This document shows, one piece after another, positions 1-12,180 of a DNA stretch of 64,000 nt (position 1 is its first letter; every line of letters starts with the position of its first letter). The position numbers and the translations under genes were made by a program. Source of the stretch: Diphasiastrum complanatum (lineage: Eukaryota; Streptophyta; Lycopodiopsida; Lycopodiales; Lycopodiaceae); NCBI GenBank assembly GCA_029204225.1, contig CM055103.1, forward strand, positions 40,460,599-40,524,598. Direction: 5' to 3'. Below the pieces are notes generated by a model. The model did not search any database and had not been told where the DNA came from. It saw nothing but the letters and a program-made list of their open reading frames with translations.

Positions 1-2566
1 AATCAAGAGGTTTCTTCCCTTGAGGAAGATCCACAAGATCCCAAGTATGATTCTCAATAAGAGCATCATACTCTACTTGCATAGCATCCATCCAACTTTT
101 AGACTTACAAGCATCTTCATAGCATGTTGGCTCATCTAACATTGAAGTAAGAAAGGTGTAAGATGTGAAAGATGATGAGCCTTCCCTTTGATCACCTTGA
201 CCATCATAGGTGAGCCTCAATGGCTCGGATCTTGCCCTTGTAGATCTTCTTGGAGTTCTTGGAGTTCTTGGAGTTCTTGCATCTTGAGGTGGATCCTCAA
301 GTTCTTCTTCACTTGGAAGCTCCTCCTCCATCCTAGTATGATCCTTGGCATCAAGATGATTAGTAGCATTATCATCCAAATCACAAGCATGTCCTTCATA
401 AAAAATAACATCCCTACTCACTATCACCTTGCTAGTGATGGGATTGAAGACTCTATAACCTTTGCTATTATCACCATATCCCACAAAGATGCCTTTGATG
501 GATGTTGCATCATCCTTCCTTCTCTTATCCAAGGATTGGTGTACATAGCAAGTGGATCCAAAAACTTTGAGATCCTTGAGATTGGGCTTCTCTCCAAATA
601 GAGCTTCAAATGGTGTGATTCCTCCAATGGCTTGGTTTGGCAATCTATTGCACAAATAGTTAGCACAAGTTATTGCTTTATCCCAAAATGGTTTGGATAG
701 AGAAGCATCTAGTCTTAAGGCCTTAGCACACTCACAAAGAGATCTATTTCTTCTCTCACTCACTCCATTTTGTTGAGGGGTGTATGGACATGACAACTCC
801 CTCTTTATGCCATTAGAACTACAAAAGTCAATCAACTTATTGGAGATATATTTACCTCCATTATCACTCCTTAATACCTTAATCTTGGTACTAAGTTGAT
901 TTTCTACCAAAGTCTTGAACTTTACAAAAGAATCAAACACCATTGATTTGCTAGACAAGAGGTACATCCAACAAAATCTAGAATAGTCATTAATGAAGAT
1001 TACATAGTACTTGGCACCACCATTAGACTCATGTGAAAAACTATGAACATCCGAATGGATGAGTTCAAGAGGAGAGTTTGATCTTGATGTAGATCTTGAG
1101 AAGGGTAGTTTGTGAGCCTTTGAGAGGCTGCATGCTTCACATCTCTTCTCACACTTTGACAAATGCTTGGGGAGTCTAACTGCAAGCTCCTTTGTAACCA
1201 TAGATTCCATGGCTTTGTAGTTGGGGTGGCCCAACCTTTTGTGCCACAGTTCCACCTTTGATAGCTCCACCTTTGCCAAGTTAACACTCTCCACTACAAT
1301 ATTAGCATCAAGCTTAAACAATCTACCTTGCTTAAAGCCTTTGGCTATACATTCATCATTTCTAAGGATGGAACAAACTCCATGCTTAAATTGTACATCT
1401 AGGCCATTATCCATTAATTGGCCAACACTAAGCAAATTCTTGGTTAACTTAGGAACATAAAGAACATTATCAAGATTCATCCTTTTGGATGATCCCACAT
1501 ACAAGGGAATTGTTCCTATTCCACTTATCTTACATTCTTGACTACTTGCAGTATAGATTGATCTATGTAAGTCATTGTAAGAAAGTAAGGTGGAGAATAT
1601 GTCCTTTTGATATGTCATGTGGGAACTTGCCCCACTATCAATCCACCAAGAATCATTGGTGTTGCTCTTGGATGATGGTGGTTTGTTGGAAACCATCAAG
1701 GATGACTCTTCATCCTCCTCCTCCTCCTGATGTGCAATGTTGCTTTGTTTGCTCTCTTGTGCCTTCTTCTTCTTGAGACGTTCTGATGCAAAATGTCCTT
1801 TCTTTCCATAGAAAAAACATTTGTACTTGGACTTGTCTTTGATCTTGCCCTTTGAGCTTGAAGCCTCATCCTCCTCCTTGGTCTCCTTGAAGTGCTTCTT
1901 CTTGCCATTGGTCTTCTTCTTGATTTTGAATGAGAAATTAGCTTTCTCATCACCATCCTGCAGAGAAATAGCATTCATTCTTGCATTGGTATGCAACATC
2001 CTACACTCTTTAGCTACTAATACACTGTGTAGCTTTTCTATAGTAGGCAAAGTGTCTTGGATTGCAAAGCTTTGGACCAAATTTGTAAAGCCACTCCCTA
2101 GACCATTTAGGACAATCTGAACAAGCTCACTATCTTGAATCTTCTCTCCAATGGAAGCTAACTCCCTATTAAGAGACTTGATTCTTAGCCCATAATCTTT
2201 TGCACTCTCATCACTCCTCTTCATGCTTTGTAGAATCTGATTCCTAAGCATGAGAACCCTCGAAGTGTTACTAGACTCATAGATAGATTTTAAAGATTCC
2301 CAAGCCTCTTAAGCACTCTTACATGATGATACTTCCCTTAAAAGATCATTGCTTACATTCATCTTAATACAGTGAAGTGCAAGCCTAGACCTCTTCTTGT
2401 ATCTCACTAATTCCTGTGCACCTAGAGGTTCATCTTCATCATCTATTAGAAACTCATAAATATCCTGGAGCACCATTAGTGACTCCATCCTCACTTTTCA
2501 AATAGCATAATTGGTAGAATTTAACCTCTCACTAGCTTCTAGAAGGTAGGCTCCCACTGATCCCAT
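1..2566 (-). pseudogene. copia A1 gag-pol polyprotein, broken
   Basis: The start is the ATG at 2564-2566 (MGSVGAYLLEASERLNS). Domains in order on the minus strand are: a UBN2-type gag; a zinc knuckle near 1780-1820; aspartic protease with DSGASSH near 1630; a GAG-pre-integrase LWHKRLGH block near 1230; an integrase core with HSDVH (about 1050), RSDNGG (about 860) and NGVSERRNRS (about 740); and the N-terminal RT region at 1-130. Visible damage includes a TGA in place of the Trp codon after YAI (about 2498), a TAA in the KSA.EAW region (about 2310), and a zinc knuckle in which two ligands are lost (CFFY...SER instead of CFFC...SEC). The product cannot be made from this copy. The frame is otherwise close to that of A2 and A3. 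Confidence 0.88.
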
Positions 2567-3180
2567 CTTACTAGCAAGATTCTACACACAAGATATAGAT
2601 TTGTTTGGACCTGAAACTCACAAAGGTTTCTAACTTGTAGTGTTTCACTCAAATGTTGACTTCTAATCCAACAGATGGATTTGTAATCACAGTTCTATCA
2701 CTCCCTCACAAGCTGGAATGAAGATAAGATGAGATGAAAACTACACTCAAGCAAATCTGGCCAATCTTGGCTATTCTTGGACAAAAAACTGACTCTGTCT
2801 CTCTCATTCACTTTGATGTACTTTCAAGACCTGGTTTCCACTTTAAGAAGGTCTGAAATCAGCCTAGATTAATTAGTTTAAATGAAACAAATTCAAAACT
2901 AATCAATGGCAAGTGATCTTGGCAGCTTATTCTAGGATTTGCACCAAAAATTACATCAAACTGACACCAGATGAATTTTCTATGATCCAATGAATATGGA
3001 TTATTAAATGCTGGTTCAGAGATGCCCACACGTGTGAACAGTACGGATTTTGAACCTGAAAAAGTTTGGGATCAAATCCCCTCACCAAAACCTGGATACC
3101 AGCTCGCCCTTCCAATACTAGCTTTTTGCACCAAAACCTACTAAAACTGGATTAGATTCAAACACAGATCAATGGCATTG
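2567..3180 (-). other. copia A1 untranslated leader
   Basis: This stretch lies between the primer-binding site and the gag ATG. It has no coding signal of its own. It aligns by eye with 52879-53493 (A2) and 61204-61808 (A3), including a conserved CACACGTGTG palindrome near 3027-3036. Confidence 0.7.
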
Positions 3181-3198
3181 TACTTGGCTCTGATACCA
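3181..3198 (-). other. primer-binding site of copia A1
   Basis: The minus strand reads TGGTATCAGAGCCAAGTA directly after the LTR end. This is the usual copia match to the 3' end of initiator tRNA-Met. Confidence 0.85.
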
Positions 3199-3851
3199 TG
3201 TGAAAAGTACAGTACTAAGGACCATAAATGGATCTTTGAATGATCCACAAGGTGATTGTATGCTTGTTAAACAATCTATCAGAAACTAGTCATCTGGAAA
3301 CAAGATCTAGTTTAGCAACTTGATAGGAAACAAGTAGAGACAATCAAAGCATTGATCAATTAGTATAATCCAACTCCACACGTGTGGAAATAAGGCTGTA
3401 GTACGACCTGTAGACAGTGTTTACAAAGTGCCAAAGCTGGGTTTCATTGGAAAAATAGAGTAATGACCATACAATGAGAGGAAACTCGAGTTTCTCCTTG
3501 AGGCTCTAAAAAGTTTCTATCTTCACACTATGGAGAATGGGAATACATAGTAAAACACACTTCCTTTGCAAAGTTAGGTGAGTAGACTCCATTTTCTTGC
3601 CCTAATGTGAAAACCCTAGCCTAGATCCAAGATTCATGCTTGGTAGGTGCATGGTAGGTACAAATCTCATCATAAATCATGGTCTAGATCCTACAAAGTA
3701 GGAATCACTACCAAATAGACACAACCACTCCTCTTGACTCGTGGTAACCTACTTTAGGTGTGTATGTACAAGTGGCACTTTGGCCATTCAAGTAAACAAA
3801 ATGTACAATATTCTATATGGCTAGATTTGCCAATGTAGGCAATTTTTCACA
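3199..3851 (-). repeat. LTR of copia A1 (653 bp)
   Basis: The ends are fixed by the canonical TG...CA and by alignment with the LTR at 52172-52862. It lacks about 28 bp that are present in A2 and A3 near its middle. It holds a perfect CCACACGTGTGG palindrome at 3376-3387. Confidence 0.88.
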
Positions 3852-5437
3852 GCTTCCAATTTCCTTGATAGGGATGTTAGTCCATGGACAAAAGAAGAGT
3901 GGATATGGTCATTTTGCAATGGGATATTGGCCATCTGATCCAAATTTCACAGTGGGGTCACTTGCAAGATGTTTGAGACATTTGGAGCTTCCAAATGAGG
4001 ATGTTAAAGGAGATGTCAATTTTACAGAGGTGCCACAACAAGCCATTTTTGGTAGCCTACTATCAAGAGATGCATACGATATTCATCAAAAGTTGCAAAA
4101 GAACAAAAACAAAGATACTAGAAATGTTAGTGTACAGTTGAGTGTAGAAGAATTTACTTCAGTCGAAAATAGTAATGTAATAACACATGTAGAGGGTTCT
4201 TCTCTACTTGAAATTCCAGGAACTTCTCCACTACAAATTGATAATGCAACAATGAATGTGCAATGCCTTAATCAAGCACAAAATGATAGTTTTAATGCCC
4301 TACCAAGAGTCTTGTTCTTGCAACTTGACAACTGTGGTTCTAAAAATAAAAATCGATATGTTTTTGCATTTCTCTCCCTTCTCACAGCAAGGGGCATATT
4401 TGAGATTGTGCATCTTGGATTCTTAATGGTTGGCCACACACATGAGGATGTTGATGCAATGTTCAGTAGGCTTTCAGAAAGGCTTCGTTCAAATTGCGTG
4501 TTCTCATTTTGCCACCTGATGGATGTCTTTATCGAGAGCTTGTGCTTTTCTCCGGTGCCGTACTTGATGCAAGAGATACCAAACTTCAAAAGCTTTATTG
4601 AAGGGTACATATGTGATGGGACAGATGCATTGGTTGGCCAAAGAAACCTCTACAGTTTCGTTTTTTTGTTAGAGATGGCATTCCTATCATGCAATATATG
4701 ATGAATCCAACAATGAAGACATGGAAACCACAAGAAGGTATACGACTATGGAAGCAAGATCCTGACGGTCATCCTATGCTGCCAAAAGGAGATCCACTTG
4801 CAGTACCACTTCTACAGACTTTCAATGATCAAAATAACATCATGGATGGTTTAAATAAGTACCTTGGTTTTTGGAGAAGGTCTATAGAGAGTAAAAATGT
4901 CAACAGATCATTCAAAAATTTCATTTCTCCTATTATTAAATATTGGGATGACATTACAAATGTGCTTGAGAGTGTCAGTGTCACCAACAACACACAATTG
5001 ATGGATGGTTTTTGGCCAAAAACTAATTGGATGCATGATGATATGGAAGATCGACATGGTGTGGAAGCAGAAAAAAAGACCAATTTGTGCTAGTGTGACC
5101 AAATGAGAATGTCTATCGAATTTGGTTAGGTGATACACTTTCTGATGTTGATCAAGACAAAGATTCACCAAACTATATGAAAGTATTAGTCCAATATTGG
5201 GCTCCAATAGCTAGAGGTAATATTTCTATTGTAGAAAGATACAAGGATTGTTGGACAAAGCAATGGAGAAGCAATCCTTCTGATCCACAACGTTGGGAGC
5301 CAATATCAGTAATAGTATGGAGTTGGAGGCCACGTTGACATCCAAATTTGTTAAAGACTCTGAAAATTCCTTCCAAAGTAATCGAAAGTGCACAAGCAAA
5401 CTTGGCATTAGTGGGTGACATAGACAATGAAGAATAA
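3852..5437 (+). pseudogene. DUF7869-like protein, 5'-truncated and frameshifted
   Basis: The reading contains the block LQLDNCGSKNKNR (about 4318-4355) followed by GHTHEDVDAMFSRLSERLR (about 4432-4490). This pattern is typical of plant and animal proteins annotated as DUF7869. Their acidic DN...H-D arrangement suggests a transposase-like fold, which is an inference. One base appears missing near 4657, which shifts the frame into 4689-5093. A second shift near 5080 and TGA codons at about 5096 (Trp position) and 5336 precede the natural TAA at 5435-5437. The C-terminal part (WLGDTLSDVDQDKDSPNYMK) matches the family's end. The 5' part is cut exactly at the end of the A1 LTR. The apparent ATG at 3817 belongs to that LTR, not to this gene. 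Confidence 0.7.
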
Positions 5438-5799
5438 TTTTTCAAAATTCATATGGAATGTACTATTTGATTGATAAATAATAGCATTGTATTTCCATCA
5501 ATGTGTTTTCTTCGTGTAGCTTCAACAATTGGATTTACAAAAATGCAATAGGTAATTTAAATTTGAAATTTCAGTTAGTTATTCCTTTGGAAAAAAATAG
5601 TTAATTATTGTATTATTAAATATTGCAATTTTATATATCATATTTATACTTAATATGTTATTATATATTATGTCTAGCGATGTGAGCCCTCAAGTTTGCG
5701 GGCAGGCATGCATTTTGGGCGGGCAGGACAGGGTTTTGGGCGGGTGGGCAAAGGGGAGGGCTAAAAATTTGAAAAATAGGAATTTTTTTCTTGGGCAGG
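5438..5799. other. spacer with G-rich gggcgggcagg words
   Basis: The first 240 bases are AT-rich and show no coding signal. From about 5690 there are repeated gggcggg/gggcagg words. The sequence continues across the copia B insertion into 12046-12160, which carries GC-rich inverted words (GGGCAGC...GCTGCCC). It may be the subterminal part of a DNA transposon; no terminal repeat pair could be established. Confidence 0.45.
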
Positions 5800-5804
5800 G
5801 TCAG
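5800..5804. other. target-site duplication GTCAG, left
   Basis: The five bases before the left LTR equal the five after the right LTR (12041-12045). Confidence 0.88.
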
Positions 5805-6541
5805 TGTTGAATTTCACACGTGTGGACTGTCCACTACATGTACTTGTGATCTCCTAAGGTGTGTAGATGCACCAAGATCAAGACTAGATTGAGATTCAAG
5901 ATCAATCTTGAATCCTATGGCAAAAACACACTACTACATGCATTCAATCACTTCCAACTCTCACTCACACGTGTGGGAAATATTCAAAAAATAATCTAAG
6001 TAAAAACAAGCTGCTCTCCTCGAGTAGAGAGAGAAAATGCATCAAGAGCTCTCGGGTAGAGAGAGAAAGCTAGAAATCTAATAACTCACAAAATCCATGA
6101 AATCACCAAATCAATTAACTTCAAAATGAGGAGTACAATGATACTAGTAGGTCCACGAGCTACCACTATGCTTAACTATGATTGGACCATATTTTGTCAC
6201 CTCTTGATCCTATTGGATCATTGATCTATGCACCTCTTAATTCTATTGGACTATATTCAAGCACACCTCAATTTCCTATTGGACCTCACAAGGTTCCACC
6301 TCTATATCCTATTGGACCTCTTGGAATTCATCAAACAAAAACTTTACACTTGTCTACACTCTAATTAGCAAGTGTTTAGCCTCTTACTCTACTTTGGCTC
6401 AATAGTGGCATTACAAGTGGAAATGCATAATTTGCCATCTATGCCAAATTTATTCCTATCAACTTCCTACACCTAGATGCTTGATGTAAATAACATAAGA
6501 CCCCTATATCTAACATAGATAATCTTTTTCAATTCTTCACA
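5805..6541 (-). repeat. copia B 3' LTR (737 bp)
   Basis: It begins TGTTGAATTT and ends CTTCACA, and aligns along its whole length with 11305-12040. It contains two CACACGTGTG palindromes (5815-5824 and 5966-5975). Confidence 0.92.
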
Positions 6542-6556
6542 CTCCTCCTAAAAAAT
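6542..6556 (-). other. polypurine tract of copia B
   Basis: The minus strand reads AATTTTTTAGGAGGAG directly before the 3' LTR. This is the expected place and composition for plus-strand priming. Confidence 0.75.
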
Positions 6557-6559
6557 TAT

Positions 6560-9500
6560 CTATGAAGATTTGAGCATTGATCTTGATATAACTCCAAGAT
6601 TAGATCTATGCTTGATGAAAGCACTTTTGCTCAAAGGCTTGGTGAGTAGATCGGCAATACAAGAGGACGAGTTGACATGCTCCAAATAGATTTCTCCTCC
6701 AATAAGCTTTTCTCTCACAAAATGGTGTGCCACTTCTATGTGCTTGCTTCTTGCATGAAATATGGGATTATTGGCAAGAGCTTGGGCCGAGATGTTATCA
6801 CACTTGATCATTGGTAGATCATCCTCCTTGATGCACTTTAGTTCCATTAATAACCTCTTGATCCAAAGCACTTCTTTGGTAGTTGTAGTGTTTGCTTTGT
6901 ACTTGGCCTCACATGAAGAGAGAGATATAGTATCTTGCTTTTTGGAAAGCCAAGATATTAGATTGCCTCCAAGAAAGATAGTGTATGCACTAATAGACTT
7001 TCGATCCATCTTGTCACTTGCAAAGTCCGAATCCGAGTAGCCAATAATGGATAGATCTTCACTTTTATAGAGTAGACCATAATCACAAGATGAAGATACA
7101 TATCTTAGAATCCTCTTGGCCATCTTCCAATTATGGATATTAGGATCTTGCATAATTTGACTCAATTTGTGCACACAAAAACTAAGATCGGGCCTAGTAA
7201 TGGTAAGCCAAATCAAGGAGCCTACAAGACTCCTAAAAAGTGTGATGTCCTCAAAGGATCTTTCATCACCTTTATTAGGATCTTTTACAATTTGCTCCAT
7301 TGGAGTATCTATGCTCTTAGAATTTTCCATATGGAATTTTTTCAACATAGAGTGAGCATATCTAGATTGGCATATAAAGACATGATTTTCATAAAAATCA
7401 ATTTCTAGGCCTAGGATGTAATGTATCTCTCCTAGATCTTGCATTTTAAACTCACATCCAAGTGCTAGCTTGGTTTCATCAACTAGCTTGATACAACTTC
7501 CACAAAGAATAATGTCATCAACATAAATTAGAAGAATGACAATATTGCTATCAACAAACTTTAGATACATGGAAGGATCATAGTCACTAAGAGTAAATCC
7601 TAGTGAGATAAGAAAAGATTTAAGTCTTGAATACCATGATCTTGGTGCTTGCTTGAGTCCATAAAGACTTTTGAAGAGCAAGCACACTTTGGACTCATCC
7701 TTGATGAATCCTTGAGGTTGTTCCATATAGATCTCCTCCTCAAGATAACCATTTAGAAAAGCATTGGATACATCTAATTGGAACACCTTCCACTTGAAAA
7801 AACAAGCAAGAGAAATAAGAATTCTTATTGTCACCATCTTTGCAATGGGTGCAAAGGTCTCCTCATAATCAAGACCATGGATTTGAGCAAATCCTTTGGC
7901 ACATAATCTTGCTTTATGCTTGTTGATGGTGCCATCATGATTGAACTTGATCCGAAATACCCACTTGCAACCAATCACATGCTTGTTGGAAGGAGGATCC
8001 ACAAGCTCCCAAGTATTGTTGGTGATCAATGCATCATACTCTTGCTTCATGGCATCATACCACTCCTTGGTATTGAGTGCCTCTTGTACATTCTTTGGCT
8101 CTTCATGAGAGACATAAAAAACATAATTAGTGGAATCAAGATCCACTTGTTTGCCTTTGTCAACATATGAGAGCCTCTTAGGCTCGGATCTATCTCTCAT
8201 GGATCTTCTTGGTGAAAAAATCCGAGGAGAGTCTTCTTAAAATCTCGACCCCATCACACCATGATTGTCTTCAAAATCAATAATTGATGATGCATCCATA
8301 GATTTCTTGATCTCGGCCTCTTCAAATGATGAGTGTTGGTCTTCATGAAAGACAACATCTCTACTTTCAATAACTTGAGAAGTAGAGAGTATAAAGACTC
8401 TATAGGCCTTCTTGGTGGATGATATCCAACCATGATCCCTTTGCATGCACTAGGATCTTCCTTCTTCCTTGTTTCCAAGGGAATATGGACAAAGCATAAG
8501 CATCCAAAAACTCTAAGGTGATCAACCTTAGGCTTCTTCAAAAATAAGATTTCATATGGTGACCTTCCTCCAAGAGCTATATGTGGGAGCCTATTGCAAA
8601 GATAATTTGCACAATTAATGGCTTCTCCCCAAAAATCTTTGGGCAAAGATGCCTCAATTCTCATAGATTTTGCACATTCACATAGAGATCTATTCTTTCT
8701 CTCGGCCACTCCATTTTGAGATGGAGAGTAGGCACAAGAAAACTCTCTTTTAATGCCTTCAAGCTCACAAAAATCTTGAAATTTATTGGAGATATATTCA
8801 CCACCTCCATCACTTCTAAGAGCTTTAATCTTGAATGAGAATTGCTTCTCTACATAAGCTTTGAAAATAAGGAAATGATCAAACACCATAGATTTTGAAG
8901 CAAGAAGATATAACCAAGTGAATCTTGTGTAATCATCAATGAAAGTAACAAAACAAGTGGCTCCTCCCTTGCTTGTAGTTGATGAGAAATGCACATCCGA
9001 GTGGATTAACTCCAAAGGATGCTTGCTTTTGATAGAAGATCTTGTAAATGGCTTTTTGTGAGATTTAGCAATAGCACAAGCCTCACAAGGCTTGATCTTC
9101 TTGGAGAATGACTTTGGCAAGCCAATAGCTTTGGATTCTTTGATCATAGAGAGCATGGATTTGTAGTTGGGATGTCCCAACCTCCTATGCCATAATTCCT
9201 CCATAGAGAGCTTGTTCACAAGAGCAACATTACAAGCATTCACATACTCATTTGGATCTAGTTTATAGATGCCACCAAATCTAGATCCTAATGCAAGTAT
9301 CTCATCATTCTTCTTGATAGTGCAAGTATCAACATTGAATTTTAAATCAAGGCCATTATCAAGCAATTGGCCAACACTAATAAGATTCTTGGTAAGCTTA
9401 GGTACATAAAGAACTCTAGAGAGAGAAAGAACTTTAGAGGATGCAAGCTTCAAGGGAATGTTCCCTATGCCTTCAATAGGACATTCAAAATCATTTGTAG

Positions 9501-10548
9501 TGTATATTGATTTCTTCACTCCATCATAAGGTGCAATAGAAGAGAAAGAGTCCTTGGAGCTACACATATGTGAAGAGGCTCCACTATCAATATACCATAG
9601 GCCGTCCTTCTTGAAAGGAGTAGATGAGAAACTAGAGACCATAAGAGATCCCTCTCCATCACTTGCAATAGTGTCTTCCTTCTCATTGGTAATATTGGCT
9701 TGCTTGAGTTGATTCTTCTTTTGGAAGCAATTGGTGGCATAATGACCTTTCTTGCCACAATAAAAGCACTTAATCTTCTTCTTCTTCTTGAGCTTGGATG
9801 ATGAAGCATTAGAGGAATCATCTTCCTCCTCATCTTTGTCTTTGGATTTGACTTTGTCCTTGCTTGAGGATTGTTGATGTTGGTTCTTGCTCCTCTCTTT
9901 GTGCTTATCCTTGGCAAAGAGAGCTTTGCCATCATTATGAGTGAGAGAAAGCTTGTCCATCCTCAAGAGCTTGCACTCTTGTCTTGATTCTTCTGAAATT
10001 AGCACACTTTGGAGAGCCTCCAAACTTGGTAGCTCCTCCTTAATGGCATAGGATTGGACAAGGTTATCAAATTCACTTCTCAAGCCATTGAGAATAACTT
10101 GAACTAGCTCATTTTGATTGATGGAATCACCAATGCAAGCAAGCTCTCTATGAATATCTTTTACTCTCAAAACATAACTAGATGCACTCTCATCACTCTT
10201 TTGGCTACTTTGAAAGATTTGATTCCTAAGAGTAAGAAGCCTAGAGGTATTCTTAGCCTCATAGATAGTCTTGAGACAATCCCAAGCTTCTTTGGCTGTT
10301 GTACAAGTACCTATCTCCCTCAATATCTCATTAGAGACATTCATCTTAATGTAGTGGAGAGCCATCCTAGATCTCTTTTTGTATTTTTGAACCTCTTGAA
10401 GAACTTGTGGTTCTTCTTCAAGGCCAAGAACTATGTCCATCACGTCTTGAAGGATCAAGATGGACTCCATCCTCATTTTCCAAATTGAATAGTTTGAAGT
10501 GGTCAATCTTTCACTTGGTTCCAACAAGGATGAACCCATTGAAGACAT
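6560..10548 (-). pseudogene. copia B gag-pol polyprotein, one frameshift and one stop
   Basis: I chose the ATG at 10546-10548 (MSSMGSSLLEPSERL), which aligns with the family A start; an upstream in-frame ATG lies at 10602. Domains in order are: UBN2 gag; a lysine/serine-rich stretch; the zinc knuckle CFYCGKKGHYATNC (about 9740-9780); protease DSGASSH (about 9580); LWHRRLGHPNY (about 9190); integrase with HSDVH, RSDGGGEY and NGVAERKNRS; RT with YVDDII (about 7500-7520); and RNase H ending in HARSKHIEVAHHFVRE (about 6730-6770). The frame is lost near 8420-8430, where the integrase C-terminus continues in another frame (8237-8446). A TAA at 8237-8239 then precedes the RT part (6560-8200). All catalytic residues looked for are present. 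Confidence 0.88.
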
Positions 10549-11286
10549 TTGAAGTGAAGAAAACTCAAATGATGAACAATAAATGTTGTTACACACTTTC
10601 AATAGGATCCAATAATTGAGTACTATCTCCTCCTATGAAAGATCTTACAACAATTTGTGAATTGATTCTCACTAGCTACTCAAATCTCTCTAAAACAAGA
10701 TCTATTTCACATCAAATGATGGAGTATAGGCAAAGTTAGGATCTAACACTCTTAGCACGTGTGAAATACACTAAAAAACCAAATTTGACTCAAATACAAT
10801 GATATTGCATGAAGCAAAATGGCTAAGATCTCAAAACAGTGCCTAGATCAATATAGATGAGATTGGCAAGCATACAACTGTGATTTTGGATCAACCAAGC
10901 AATCTCTTGACCAAACCAAATGTGTCCACCCAGGTTTAGGTGCCCTACCTAACCCTCTTCAAAAGCTTATAACTTTTGATTGGCTCAACCAAATGGAATG
11001 AAACTGATTGCAACAGAAACTAGACAAAAATAGCTTCAAAACAAGCTATCAAGCAAGATAAATGGATCAAACATGAGAGAGAACTTCCAAACTGAAATTG
11101 GATGTTCCTCACACGTGTCTGAGCACCTGATTCCGTACAGTACCAAGTCAGACCCAATCAATGTCCTTTTGATCTCTTTTGATCCAAGATTGAACAAGAT
11201 AGCTAGGAAAATGGGCCTTGACAACTTCTAGCTCAAGATTAATGAAATTTTTTTCACTTAGATGGATCAAAATGCATGGTAACCTT
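10549..11286 (-). other. copia B untranslated leader
   Basis: Lies between the primer site and gag. No independent gene was seen. CACGTGTG words occur near 10755 and 11110. Confidence 0.7.
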
Positions 11287-11304
11287 AGGTAGGCTTTGAT
11301 ACCA
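11287..11304 (-). other. primer-binding site of copia B
   Basis: The minus strand reads TGGTATCAAAGCCTACCT next to the 5' LTR, a variant of the tRNA-Met primer match. Confidence 0.85.
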
Positions 11305-12040
11305 TGTTGAATTTCACACGTGTGGACTGTCCACTACATGTACTTGTGATCTCCTAAGGTGTGTAGATGCACCAAGATCAAGACTAGATTGAGATTCAAG
11401 ATCAATCTTGAATCCTATGGCAAAAACACACTACTACATGCATTCAATCACTTTCAACTCTCACTCACACGTGTGGGAAGTATTCAAAAAATAATCTAAG
11501 TAAAAACAAGCTGCTCTCCTTGAGTAGAGAGAGAAAATGCATCAAGAGCTCTCGGGTGAGAGAGAAAGCTAGAAATCCAATAACTCACAAAATCCATGAA
11601 ATCACCAAATCAATTAACTTCAAAATGAGGAGTACAATGATACTAGTAGGTCCACGAGCTACCACTATGCTTAACTATGATTGGACCATATTTTGTCACC
11701 TCTTGATCCTATTGGATCATTGATCTATGCACCTCTTAATTCTATTGGACTATATTCAAGCACACCTCAATTTCCTATTGGACCTCACAAGGTTCCACCT
11801 CTATATCCTATTGGACCTCTTGGAATTCATCAAACAAAAACTTTACACTTGTCTACAGTCTAATTAGCAAGTGTTTAGCCTCTTACTCTATTTTGGCTCA
11901 ATAGTGGCATTACAAGTGGAAATGCATAATTTGCCATCTATGCCAAATTTATTCCTATCAACATCCTACACCTAGATGCTTGATGTAAAAAACATAAGAC
12001 CCCTATATCTAACATAGATAATCTTTTTCGATTCTTCACA
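11305..12040 (-). repeat. copia B 5' LTR (736 bp)
   Basis: It is about 99% identical by eye to 5805-6541 and has TG...CA ends. Confidence 0.92.
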
Positions 12041-12045
12041 GTCAG
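12041..12045. other. target-site duplication GTCAG, right
   Basis: Partner of 5800-5804. Confidence 0.88.
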
Positions 12046-12180
12046 GGCTGCCCATGGGGCAGCGCGACCGCTGCCCGAAAAAGAAAACATGAAGGAAAAT
12101 CTCAAAAAAAGGGTCCCGGGCCCAGACAGTGTGAGCAGCCCGGGAACACTATTATTTAAAATTATAGATAATGTATAATA
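12046..12180. other. GC-rich inverted-word segment
   Basis: It holds GGGCAGC-GCGACC-GCTGCCC and the near-palindrome GCTGCCC-ATG-GGGCAGC. It was contiguous with 5690-5799 before copia B inserted. Probable remains of a DNA transposon end, not proven. Confidence 0.45.

Larger units (their letters stand above)
1..3851 (-). mobile_element. Ty1/copia element, family A copy A1 (runs off the left edge)
   Basis: Read on the minus strand the order is LTR (3199-3851), primer-binding site, a leader of about 0.6 kb, then gag, protease, integrase and the first residues of reverse transcriptase, where the window starts. The rest of RT, RNase H and the second LTR lie outside, so the target duplication cannot be checked. 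The same family recurs at 52172-56142 (A2, plus strand) and 58340-62015 (A3, minus strand). The right end sits inside a DUF7869-like gene, which it interrupts or borders. Confidence 0.9.
5805..12040 (-). mobile_element. Ty1/copia element, family B, complete and young
   Basis: This is a 6.2-kb element with two LTRs, a 5-bp target duplication, a tRNA-Met primer site, one long gag-pol region and a polypurine tract. By eye the LTRs differ by roughly nine substitutions and one single-base indel over about 736 bp, so the insertion is recent. The element interrupts the G-rich sequence described at 5690-5799 and 12046-12160. It is close to coding-competent, with one frameshift and one stop in the middle. 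Confidence 0.93.

Noticed and set aside
188-601. Plus-strand open frame of 137 aa, repeated at 55495-55899 and 58839-59243
   Set aside because: It is the antisense shadow of the family A integrase C-terminus and moves with the element; no independent signal.
9516-9935. Arg/Lys-rich 139-aa frame on the minus strand
   Set aside because: Alternative frame of the copia B lysine-rich gag region.
5690-12160. hAT transposon with DUF7869 gene as cargo
   Set aside because: The GC-rich ends look suggestive, but I found no matching terminal repeats or 8-bp target duplication.
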